From Microcella sp. (GTDB lineage: Bacteria; Actinomycetota; Actinomycetes; Actinomycetales; Microbacteriaceae), in the NCBI GenBank assembly GCA_020216895.1, contig JAIWOM010000001.1:1-19302 (forward strand): DNA of 19,302 nucleotides, written 5' to 3'. The stretch's first letter is position 1. The number at the start of each line of letters is the position of its first letter. The position numbers were made by a program, and so were the translations under genes. The notes beneath the pieces were generated by a model. It was not told where the DNA came from. It did no database searches and saw only the letters and a program-made list of their open reading frames with translations. This document shows positions 1 to 6,415 of the stretch, in pieces.

Positions 1-10
1 GGGGTCGCGC

Positions 11-397
11 TCAGCGCAGGTCGAGCAGCACGCGGCTGGGGGCCGCGGGGTCGACGCGCACGGCGACCGTCGCGCCGGGCTGCACCTGGGCCAGCAGCGC
101 CATCGGCACGACCGTGGTGGTCGTGACCGGCACCGGAACACCGGCGGGCAGCAGCACGAGCAGGCCGAGGGCCACCTGCACGCCGTCGTTCACCATGACG
201 CCGGTGCTCGCGAGCTGGGTCACGGTGGCCGTGGCCGCGACGAACTCCGGCCCGGCCGCCGCGGTGCGCAGCTCGTTCTGGGCGATCAGGCCGTCCATCG
301 TGGCCTGCGCCTGCGCGAGCTGCGCGCCGACGTTCATCGTGGCGAGATTGTCGAAGCCCATCGTGGTGAGCTTGGCGAGGTTGGTCAGAACGCCCAT
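11..397 (-). CDS. Uncharacterised small protein with C-terminal beta-rich domain
   Basis: A 128-residue protein of unknown function. Residues 1-45 look helical and Ala/Gln/Leu-rich. Residues about 55-128 form a beta-rich module with the pattern STGVMVNDG, then a hydrophobic strand, then QPGATVAVRVDPAAPSRV. This arrangement (a variable 'TG..VN' strand followed by 'V.PG....VRVDP..PS.V') recurs in small actinobacterial proteins of unknown role, many membrane-associated; that comparison is from memory. No signal peptide is evident, and the hydrophobic stretch at 75-90 is broken by prolines, so a cytoplasmic or peripheral location is as likely as a membrane one. The ATG at 397 has AGGGG about nine bases upstream. 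The gene begins 11 bases after the stop of the gene at 409-834, so the two are probably co-transcribed. Function is unknown. Confidence 0.7.
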   Translation of the reverse strand: MGVLTNLAKLTTMGFDNLATMNVGAQLAQAQATMDGLIAQNELRTAAAGPEFVAATATVTQLASTGVMVNDGVQVALGLLVLLPAGVPVPVTTTTVVPMALLAQVQPGATVAVRVDPAAPSRVLLDLR

Positions 398-408
398 GTC
401 GGCAGCCC

Positions 409-834
409 CTACAGCGCCGTGTAGAGCTCGTTGAAGCGCGAGCCGACCGCGCGATCGGCCTGGATGCGCGCACCCCAGCCCTCCTGCGCCGCGGCCCAGT
501 CACCGGCCGCGATGCCGAGCCCGGCGGCGACATCGACGAGCTTCGTCGTGTCGTAGCCGAAGGCCGCGATGCCCTTGCTGACCTGCGCGTACTGCTCGAG
601 GGTGACGCCCGCGATCGGCGCGAGCGCCTCGGCGCTCGGGGCACCGTGCGCCTTCTGGTTGGCGAGGTTCACGGCGGCCTGCGAGCCGACCGTGCCGGGG
701 AAGCCAGCGCCGGCGGCGGAGGCGGTCGGGGCCATGGCGGCCTGGGTCTGCGCCTGCGCGGCGAGGGTGTTGGCGCTCTCGATGAGAGCGGGGGCGGCGT
801 TGATCGTGTCGATCATGCTCTTGAACATGTTCAT
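409..834 (-). CDS. Uncharacterised small helical protein
   Basis: A 141-residue protein of unknown function. The frame is open further upstream, but I start at the ATG at 834, which has AGGAAGG about six bases before it; the upstream extension is Arg/His/Pro-rich and looks non-coding. Residues 1-40 form an amphipathic Ala/Gln/Met-rich helix (MNMFKSMIDTINAAPALIES), followed by a Gly/Ala linker. Residues about 76-141 form a helical domain with GVTLEQYAQVS, DWAAAQEGW and FNELY. The spacing of Trp, Gly-Trp, Arg and terminal Tyr resembles a small domain found in uncharacterised bacterial proteins, possibly DUF6620-like; this is a memory-based comparison and not secure. It is the first gene of a probable two-gene operon with 11-397 and is divergent from gnd. 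Confidence 0.72.
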   Translation of the reverse strand: MNMFKSMIDTINAAPALIESANTLAAQAQTQAAMAPTASAAGAGFPGTVGSQAAVNLANQKAHGAPSAEALAPIAGVTLEQYAQVSKGIAAFGYDTTKLVDVAAGLGIAAGDWAAAQEGWGARIQADRAVGSRFNELYTAL

Positions 835-1017
835 GGTGGTGCCTTCCTGTCGGTGGAGCGTGTGGTCGCCGGGGTGGTGGCGTTCGGGGTGGAACCTGAT
901 GCCTCCATGCTTCGCGGGCGGTCGCGACCGCGGCTGAGCATCCATTGCTCAATTCGGCGGATGCGGGTACTCACCCGGGCGCAGAACCGGGCCCTGCCGC
1001 GCTCTAGGCTGGAGGCC
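835..1017. promoter_or_regulatory. Divergent promoter region upstream of gnd
   Basis: A 183-base region between the start of the minus-strand gene at 834 and the gnd start at 1018. It must hold promoters for both directions. It contains a perfect 14-base palindrome GCGGTCGCGACCGC at 918-931. Directly after it is an inverted repeat, TGAGCA-5-TGCTCA, at 935-951. Either could be an operator, but GC-rich palindromes arise easily in this genome. TAGGCT at 1005-1010 resembles a -10 hexamer but sits so close to the gnd start that it would overlap the ribosome binding site. No convincing -35 was identified. Confidence 0.4.
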
Positions 1018-2484
1018 ATGACCACCACGTCTTCCGCCACCACCGGTATCGCCAACATCGGGGTCGTCGGCCTCGCTGTCATGGGCTCGAACCTCGCGCG
1101 CAACCTCGCCAGCCGCGAGGGCAACACCGTCGCCGTCTTCAACCGCTCGTGGGAGAAGACCGAGACCCTCATCACCGAGCACCCCGAGGCGGGCTTCATC
1201 GCCGCGCAGGACTACGCCGCGTTCGCCGCGAGCCTGCAGAAGCCCCGCACCGCGATCATCATGGTGCAGGCCGGCCGTGGCACCGACGCGGTCATCGACG
1301 AGCTCGTGAAGGTCTTCGAGCCGGGCGACATCATCGTCGACGGCGGCAACGCGCTCTTCACCGACACGATCCGCCGTGAGGCCGCCGTGCGCGCCACGGG
1401 CATCAACTTCGTCGGCGCGGGCATCTCAGGCGGCGAGGAGGGCGCGCTCAACGGGCCCTCGATCATGCCCGGCGGCTCGGCCGAGGCGTGGGTCACCCTC
1501 AAGCCGATCCTCGAGTCGATCGCCGCCGTCGCCGAGGGCGAGCCGTGCGTCACCCACGTCGGCACCGATGGTGCCGGCCACTTCGTCAAGATGATCCACA
1601 ACGGCATCGAGTACGTCGACATGCAGCTCATCGCCGAGGCCTATGACCTTCTGCGCCGCGTCGGCGGGCTCGAGCCGGCCGCGATCGCCGAGGTCTTCGC
1701 CGAGTGGAACACCGGCGAGCTCGAGAGCTACCTCATCGAGATCACCGCCGAGGTGCTTCGCCAGGTGGATGCGACGACCGGCAAGCCGCTCGTCGACGTG
1801 ATCCTCGACCAGGCCGGCGCCAAGGGCACCGGCGCGTGGACGGTGCAGACCGCCCTCGACCTCGGAGTGCCGGTCAGCGGCATCGCCGAGGCCGTGTTCG
1901 CGCGCTCGCTGTCGTCGAAGCCCGCCCAGCGCGCGGCCGCCGCGTCGCTGCCGGGCAGCACGCAGGAGTGGCAGGTCGCGGACCGCGACGCCTTCGTCGA
2001 GGATGTCCGCCGCGCGCTCTACGCCTCGAAGATCATCGCTTACAGCCAGGGCTTCGACGCGATCGTCGCCGGCGCCGAGCAGTACGACTGGGACATCAAG
2101 AAGGGCGAGATCGCCAAGATCTGGCGGGCGGGCTGCATCATCCGCGCGCGCTTCCTCAACCGCATCACCGAGGCCTACGCCGCCGACCCCGCGCTCGTCG
2201 CCCTCGTCACCGCGCCGTACTTCGCCGAGGCTGTCGCCGGCGCGCTGCCCTCGTGGCGCCGCATCGTCGCCGGTGCGGCGCTGGCGGGCATCCCGACCCC
2301 TGCGTTCGCCTCGTCGCTGTCGTACTACGACGGCCTCCGCGCCGACCGTCTGCCGGCCGCGCTCGTGCAGGGCCAGCGCGACTTCTTCGGCGCGCACACC
2401 TACAAGCGCGTCGACAAGGAGGGCACGTTCCACACCCTCTGGAGCGGCGACCGCACCGAGATTCGCGCCGAAGACTCGCACTAG
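1018..2484 (+). CDS. gnd: 6-phosphogluconate dehydrogenase, NADP-dependent, decarboxylating
   Basis: Oxidatively decarboxylates 6-phosphogluconate to ribulose 5-phosphate and makes NADPH, in the oxidative pentose phosphate pathway (cytosol). The protein is 488 residues, within the range of the long (about 470-490 residue) form. The Rossmann motif VVGLAVMGSNLARNL is at about 16-30. Asn-Arg at 42-43 (FNRSWEKT) lies where NADP-preferring enzymes bind the 2'-phosphate. Catalytic Lys191 and Glu198 lie in HFVKMIHNGIEYVDMQ. The family signature ILDQAGAKGTGAW is at 262-274. The open frame extends upstream to 646, but the ATG at 1018 has GGAGG four bases before it and begins the conserved protein, so I start there. 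The next gene begins 5 bases after the stop. PRPP synthase, also in this window, uses pentose phosphate made by this pathway, but it is not in the same operon. Confidence 0.97.
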   Translation: MTTTSSATTGIANIGVVGLAVMGSNLARNLASREGNTVAVFNRSWEKTETLITEHPEAGFIAAQDYAAFAASLQKPRTAIIMVQAGRGTDAVIDELVKVFEPGDIIVDGGNALFTDTIRREAAVRATGINFVGAGISGGEEGALNGPSIMPGGSAEAWVTLKPILESIAAVAEGEPCVTHVGTDGAGHFVKMIHNGIEYVDMQLIAEAYDLLRRVGGLEPAAIAEVFAEWNTGELESYLIEITAEVLRQVDATTGKPLVDVILDQAGAKGTGAWTVQTALDLGVPVSGIAEAVFARSLSSKPAQRAAAASLPGSTQEWQVADRDAFVEDVRRALYASKIIAYSQGFDAIVAGAEQYDWDIKKGEIAKIWRAGCIIRARFLNRITEAYAADPALVALVTAPYFAEAVAGALPSWRRIVAGAALAGIPTPAFASSLSYYDGLRADRLPAALVQGQRDFFGAHTYKRVDKEGTFHTLWSGDRTEIRAEDSH

Positions 2485-2489
2485 ATGAC

Positions 2490-2861
2490 ATGAGCGACGA
2501 CGACCCGATCGAGCTGCGCGAGTGGCCCGACGACGAACGCGATGATGCGCGACCGACCTCCTGGGAGCGGCGGGCGCGCGTCATGCGGTGGGTCGCCCTC
2601 GTCGCTCTGATCGGGATGCTCGTGCCCACCACGCTCAGCACGGTCGCCGTCGCCCGCACCACCGCCGAGCAGTCGTGCCGGCTCGCGGTCGACACCGTCG
2701 CCAGCGAGCGCACTCCGAGCCGGGTCGCCTTCGAGCTGCTCTCGCCCGAGGCCGTCGGGTGGACCTGCTATGCCGCCACCCCCGGCGGTGAGGTGCTGAT
2801 CGCCGTCCTCGGGCTGATCCCGGGCGAGCCGCGGCTGGTGCCGCCGACGCGCCTGAGCTGA
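2490..2861 (+). CDS. Small single-pass membrane protein of unknown function
   Basis: A 123-residue protein I cannot assign to a named family. Residues 1-31 are polar, with an acidic Asp/Glu-rich start (SDDDPIELREWPDDERDD) ending in a basic stretch (WERRAR). Residues about 34-55 form one transmembrane helix. The rest is probably extracellular, with two cysteines (SCRLAV at 62-67 and WTCYAA at 91-96) that could form a disulfide. By the positive-inside rule the N terminus would be cytoplasmic. The ATG at 2490 is 5 bases after the gnd stop. An ATG at 2485 is rejected because it hits TGA after one more codon. The ribosome binding site is weak, which fits translational coupling to gnd. Role unknown. 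Confidence 0.75.
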   Translation: MSDDDPIELREWPDDERDDARPTSWERRARVMRWVALVALIGMLVPTTLSTVAVARTTAEQSCRLAVDTVASERTPSRVAFELLSPEAVGWTCYAATPGGEVLIAVLGLIPGEPRLVPPTRLS

Positions 2862-3108
2862 CCGTAGCGCCGAGCGGTTGCGGGCCCCCCGGGGGCTCGT
2901 GCCACACTGGAAGGGTTCCGCGCATGCGAACGGCGCCCCCGGGTTTCCTCCCGCGGGCGGCGTGACCCGTCGAGGAGCGGTGGTTGCCGTCATCGCTTCC
3001 GGTCACCTCAGTCGCATTCCTATCCGCGCGGGGCCGATGCCGTTGTGCGGTCGTCCGGCGTACCCGGGCTCCGCATCCGCATCGTCGACGAACAGTGAGG
3101 ACCCCATC
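2862..3108 (+). promoter_or_regulatory. Promoter and GC-rich leader before the aminotransferase gene
   Basis: A 247-base region with no credible gene. TTGCGG at 2878-2883 and CACACT at 2903-2908 could form a weak sigma-70-type promoter, but the 19-base spacing is long. If used, the mRNA would carry a leader of roughly 190 bases. The leader contains several self-complementary GC-rich segments, for example around 2936-2962. I could not match it to any riboswitch class I know. The open frame continues through this region, but its amino acids are low-complexity and it lacks a better start. Confidence 0.35.
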
Positions 3109-4470
3109 ATGATCGCCATCGATCGCACCCGTCTGGCCGAGCTCACCGAGCGCGAGAGCCAGGCCTTCATCACCGCACGCCCGAAGTCGAAGGCCGCCTA
3201 CGAGCGCGCCGAGCACCTGTTCGGCCGTGTGCCGATGACCTGGATGAACAAGAAGTCGGGCGCCTTCCCGATCTACCTCGACCGTGCGCAGGGCAACCGC
3301 GTGTGGGACATTGACGGGCACGAGTACATCGACTTCGCCCTCGGCGACACCGGCTCGATGGCCGGGCACTCGCACCCCGCCGTCGTCGAGGCCGTGCAGC
3401 GCCGCATCGGCGAGCTCGGCGGCCTCACCACGATGCTGCCGACGGAGGACGCCGAGTGGGTCGGCGCCGAGTTGTCCCGCCGCTTCAAGATGGATCGTTG
3501 GAGCTTCTCACTGACAGCGACGGATGCGAACCGCTGGGCGATCCGCCTGGTGCGCGCGATCACCGGCAAGTCGAAGATCGTCTTCCACTCGTACTGCTAC
3601 CACGGCTCGGTCGACGAGTCGCTCGTCGTGGTCGGGCCCGACGGCGAGAGCATGCCGCGCCCTGGCAACGTCGGCGCCCCGGTTCCGGTGACCGAGACGT
3701 CGCGCGCCGCCGAGTACAACGACCTGCCCGGCCTCGAGCGCGCCCTCGCGCACGGCGACGTCGCCGCGGTGCTCATCGAGCCCGCGCTGACCAACATCGG
3801 CATCGTGCTGCCCGAGCCCGGCTACCTCGAGGGCGTGCGGGAACTCACGCGGAAGTACGACGCGCTGCTCATCATCGACGAGACGCACACCTTCTCGGCG
3901 GGCCCCGGCGGCATGACGACCGCCTACGACATCGAGCCCGACCTAGTGGTCATCGGCAAGGCCATCGGCGGGGGCATCCCGACCGGCGCCTACGGGCTGT
4001 CGGCCGAGTTCGCCGAGCGGGCGCTGGCGCGCACCGACCTCGACCTCGTCGACATGGGCGGCGTCGGCGGCACGCTCGCCGGCAACCCGCTCTCGGTCGC
4101 GGCCATGCGCGCGACGCTCGAGCAGGTGCTCACCGACGAGGCCTTCGCGCACATGATCGACACCGCCACGTACTTCACCGACGGCGTCAACGCGCTGTTC
4201 GACCGCTACGACCTGCCGTGGGCGATCAACCAGCTGGGGGCGCGCGCCGAGTACCGCTTCGCGCGCCCGTACCCGACGAACGGCACCGAGGCGGCGGCCG
4301 CGGCGGATGCGGAGCTCGAGGACTTCCTGCACCTCTACCTCGCCAACCGCGGCATCATGCTCACGCCGTTCCACAACATGGCGCTCATGGCGCCCATGAC
4401 GACGCGGGCCGACGTGGATGCGCACCACACCGTGTTCGAGGCCGCGATCAAGGAGCTCGTCGGGGCCTAG
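3109..4470 (+). CDS. Class III PLP-dependent aminotransferase (glutamate-1-semialdehyde aminomutase-like)
   Basis: A 453-residue fold-type I pyridoxal-phosphate enzyme of the class III aminotransferase family. The substrate is not known. Visible landmarks are the N-terminal substrate-side segment (GNRVWDIDGHEYIDF, about 62-76), the cofactor-binding Asp258 in IIDETHTFSAGPGG, and Lys284 in VVIGKAIGGGIPTGAYG, which would form the Schiff base. The segment SLTATDANRWAIRLVRAITG (about 134-153) replaces the usual 'NSGTEA' loop. This variant occurs in proteins annotated loosely as glutamate-1-semialdehyde aminomutase or aspartate aminotransferase family, and true heme-pathway HemL keeps NSGTEA, so I do not call it hemL. 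The ATG at 3109 has GTGAGG about nine bases upstream. It ends 16 bases from the convergent pstB. Confidence 0.88.
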   Translation: MIAIDRTRLAELTERESQAFITARPKSKAAYERAEHLFGRVPMTWMNKKSGAFPIYLDRAQGNRVWDIDGHEYIDFALGDTGSMAGHSHPAVVEAVQRRIGELGGLTTMLPTEDAEWVGAELSRRFKMDRWSFSLTATDANRWAIRLVRAITGKSKIVFHSYCYHGSVDESLVVVGPDGESMPRPGNVGAPVPVTETSRAAEYNDLPGLERALAHGDVAAVLIEPALTNIGIVLPEPGYLEGVRELTRKYDALLIIDETHTFSAGPGGMTTAYDIEPDLVVIGKAIGGGIPTGAYGLSAEFAERALARTDLDLVDMGGVGGTLAGNPLSVAAMRATLEQVLTDEAFAHMIDTATYFTDGVNALFDRYDLPWAINQLGARAEYRFARPYPTNGTEAAAAADAELEDFLHLYLANRGIMLTPFHNMALMAPMTTRADVDAHHTVFEAAIKELVGA

Positions 4471-4486
4471 CCCCCTGCGCCGGCGG

Positions 4487-5266
4487 CTACCCGAACCGAC
4501 CGTTCACGTAGTCGAGAGTGCGCGGGTCTTCGGGCGTGGAGAACATCTGCTCGGTGAACCCGTGCTCGACGATCTGGCCCGGGGTTCCCGCCTCCGCGAG
4601 GAAGAAGGCGCAACGGTCCGAAACCCGCTGAGCCTGCTGCATGTTGTGGGTGACGATGACAATCGTCACCTGCTCCTTGAGCTCGAGGATAGTCTGCTCG
4701 ATTCGACGCGTCGACGTGGGGTCGAGAGCGGAACACGGCTCGTCCATCAGCAGCACGCGAGGCTTCACCGCCAACGATCGTGCGATGCAGAGACGCTGCT
4801 GCTGACCTCCCGAGAGACCGCCGCCGGCTGCCGAGAGACGGTCCTTCACCTCGTTCCACAGGCCCGCCATGGTGAGGGACTCCTCGATGAGGTCGGCGCG
4901 ATCTGACTTGCTGATCTTCTGGCCCGTCAGCGTGAGTCCGGAGACCACATTGTCGGCGATCGACATCGCCGGGAAGGGATTGGGCTTCTGGAAGACCATG
5001 CCGATCGCGCGGCGAGCATCCGTGATGCGCATGCTCGAGTCGTAGATGTCGAGCCCGTCAACGCTGACGGAGCCAGCGAGACTCGCGCCCGGCACGAGCT
5101 CGTGCATGCGGTTCAGCACGCGAAGGAACGTGCTCTTGCCGCATCCGGAGGGTCCAATCAGCGCGGTCACCTCTCCCGCGTGCATCGTCAGATCAACGCG
5201 GTCGAGAACCTTGCGGTCACCGAACCACGCCGACACTCCGCGCGCGTCAAGGGAAGCGAGGCCCAT
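4487..5266 (-). CDS. pstB: Phosphate ABC transporter ATP-binding protein PstB
   Basis: Cytoplasmic ATPase that powers phosphate import through PstC and PstA. At 259 residues it has the family's usual length. Visible motifs: Walker A GPSGCGKST (38-46), Q-loop VFQKPNPFP (91-99, the NPFP being typical of PstB), ABC signature LSGGQQQR (151-158), Walker B VLLMDEP (171-177), D-loop SALD, and the switch histidine in VTHNMQQA (H207). I start at the ATG at 5266 because it gives a typical N terminus. In-frame GTG codons at 5281 and 5314 are alternatives, and no strong ribosome binding site decides between them. It is the last gene of the operon, nearly 8 kb from the permease genes, whereas pstB usually directly follows pstA. 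It converges on the aminotransferase gene. Confidence 0.95.
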   Translation of the reverse strand: MGLASLDARGVSAWFGDRKVLDRVDLTMHAGEVTALIGPSGCGKSTFLRVLNRMHELVPGASLAGSVSVDGLDIYDSSMRITDARRAIGMVFQKPNPFPAMSIADNVVSGLTLTGQKISKSDRADLIEESLTMAGLWNEVKDRLSAAGGGLSGGQQQRLCIARSLAVKPRVLLMDEPCSALDPTSTRRIEQTILELKEQVTIVIVTHNMQQAQRVSDRCAFFLAEAGTPGQIVEHGFTEQMFSTPEDPRTLDYVNGRFG

Positions 5267-5327
5267 TGCCTCGGTGGTCACGGGTTGCTGCCTGTCGTCG
5301 GATGTCGTCAGCACAATCGGGGTCCAA

Positions 5328-6338
5328 TCACGTGAGGTTGGGGAGCAAGGTCGAAAGATCGCGGAACAACAGGAAACTGAGGAACACGGTGGTGGGCACT
5401 CCCACGGCCCAGGCCTGCCACCGCCCCCACGCGCGACGCATGACCGGCATCGCGGCAACGGCGGCCAGAAGAAGCAGTGCCCAGATCGCCACCTCCGAGC
5501 CGGTGGAGAATCGCGACGCCATCGCCAGTTCGTCACGAGGAAGCGCGGAGTAGCCGAAAGCTCGAGCACCGACCTCGGCGGCGTTGCCAGCCAGCACCGC
5601 ATCCACCCGCAGCACGTCTTCCGCGAAGTAGGGAATCCCGGTTGCCGTGACAAGCGTCAACGTGCTGTCCGAGGCGGGGCGGTCGGGAAGCGCTTCTTGG
5701 CCAGTGCGGACGCCTGCGACCGTGAAGACGAAGCGACCCTGCCCGGTCGTGACGACAATGCGATCGCCCTCGTCCAGCTCGGAAAGACGGGAGAAGGGGC
5801 CGCCGAACGCTGCCTGGCGACCAAAGATGACCGAGGCACCGACCTGGCCGGGCATCACCGTGTCGCGACGATGACCCGGACCGGACTGGAGGGCGCGTGC
5901 ATCGGTGCCCTCCACGATGACGGTGCTCAGGTCAATCGCATCGATCTCGAGCAGGGCGACTGGCTGGCCAGGAGTGAGAAGCTCACCAGTGCTCTCAAAC
6001 TGCGACACAGGAGCCGTGGAGTTCGCGAGCTCGAATCGGAGCTCTTCGCGCAACAGCGCCTGATCGCGCAGAAAAGTCACAGGGCTCGCGATCACGAGGT
6101 AGGCCGCGAATCCCAGCAAGATGGAGCCGACGAGCAGGAGCGCGGTCGACCCGAATCGTGCCCGATCAAGCGGGGTCAGAGCCAGAATCGCGCGCGACGC
6201 GGTCGCCGGACGTAGATCGCTCGACTCGCGGGCAACGGCATCGAGCGCACCCGCCACCGCTGATCGCATTCTGGTGCGCGTGGCCGTCACGGACACGCGG
6301 ACGCGATCGCGCCACGATACGGAAGGAGTGGAGGTCAC
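5328..6338 (-). CDS. Sortase-fold membrane protein lacking the catalytic His and Cys
   Basis: A 336-residue protein: one membrane helix (about 63-86), an extracellular sortase-like domain (about 120-252) and two C-terminal helices (about 283-299 and 310-326). The domain carries typical sortase landmarks: VIVEGTDARALQSGPGH, MPGQVGASVIFGRQAAFGGP and STLTLVTATGIPYF. Active sortases have GH(R/D) in the second and TTC or TC in the third. Here Arg174 (codon 5817-5819, CGC) replaces His, and Ala232 (codon 5643-5645, GCA) replaces Cys. Arg244 in DVLRVDAV fits the conserved sortase Arg. Transpeptidase activity is therefore unlikely. I start at the GTG at 6338, preceded by AAGAAAG. A GTG at 6395 is in frame but lies inside a strong hairpin. 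It sits between a secreted binding protein and pstB. Role inferred: scaffold or assembly factor for the exported proteins of the operon. Confidence 0.8.
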   Translation of the reverse strand: MTSTPSVSWRDRVRVSVTATRTRMRSAVAGALDAVARESSDLRPATASRAILALTPLDRARFGSTALLLVGSILLGFAAYLVIASPVTFLRDQALLREELRFELANSTAPVSQFESTGELLTPGQPVALLEIDAIDLSTVIVEGTDARALQSGPGHRRDTVMPGQVGASVIFGRQAAFGGPFSRLSELDEGDRIVVTTGQGRFVFTVAGVRTGQEALPDRPASDSTLTLVTATGIPYFAEDVLRVDAVLAGNAAEVGARAFGYSALPRDELAMASRFSTGSEVAIWALLLLAAVAAMPVMRRAWGRWQAWAVGVPTTVFLSFLLFRDLSTLLPNLT

Positions 6339-6360
6339 CGGGAACTTTCTTGCATCGGGT

Positions 6361-6401
6361 TCGCGGGTGCCATCCCAACGATCTGGGGATGGCACCCGCG
6401 A
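6361..6401 (-). repeat. Intercistronic hairpin, 16-bp stem
   Basis: A perfect inverted repeat. The arm CGCGGGTGCCATCCC at 6362-6376 pairs with GGGATGGCACCCGCG at 6386-6400, extended by one T-A pair at the ends, around a 9-base loop. It lies 14 bases after the stop of the Ig-repeat binding protein gene and just upstream of the ribosome binding site of the next gene. There is no U-run on either strand, so it is not a textbook intrinsic terminator. It may act as a 3'-end mRNA stabiliser, a partial terminator or a processing site that lowers expression of the downstream genes relative to the binding protein. Confidence 0.75.
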
Positions 6402-6415
6402 GGAAAGGGTGATCC

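Noticed and set aside
4468..4489. TAGCC and GGCTA arms joining the two convergent stop codons as a bidirectional terminator
   Set aside because: Only a 5-bp stem with a large GC loop and no U-run on either side; too weak to annotate.
3456..4511. Open frame of 351 codons overlapping the aminotransferase on the same strand
   Set aside because: Arg/Ala/Pro-rich out-of-frame translation of a well-supported PLP enzyme gene; no motif and no ribosome binding site.
6338..6395. GTG at 6395 as the start of the sortase-like protein
   Set aside because: It lies within the right arm of the hairpin and would add 19 residues with no family similarity; the GTG at 6338 has AAGAAAG at a good distance.
6361..6401. 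Hairpin as a true intrinsic terminator ending the operon
   Set aside because: No U-run follows the stem on either strand, and the downstream genes continue in the same direction with their own ribosome binding site. I kept it as an intercistronic hairpin instead.
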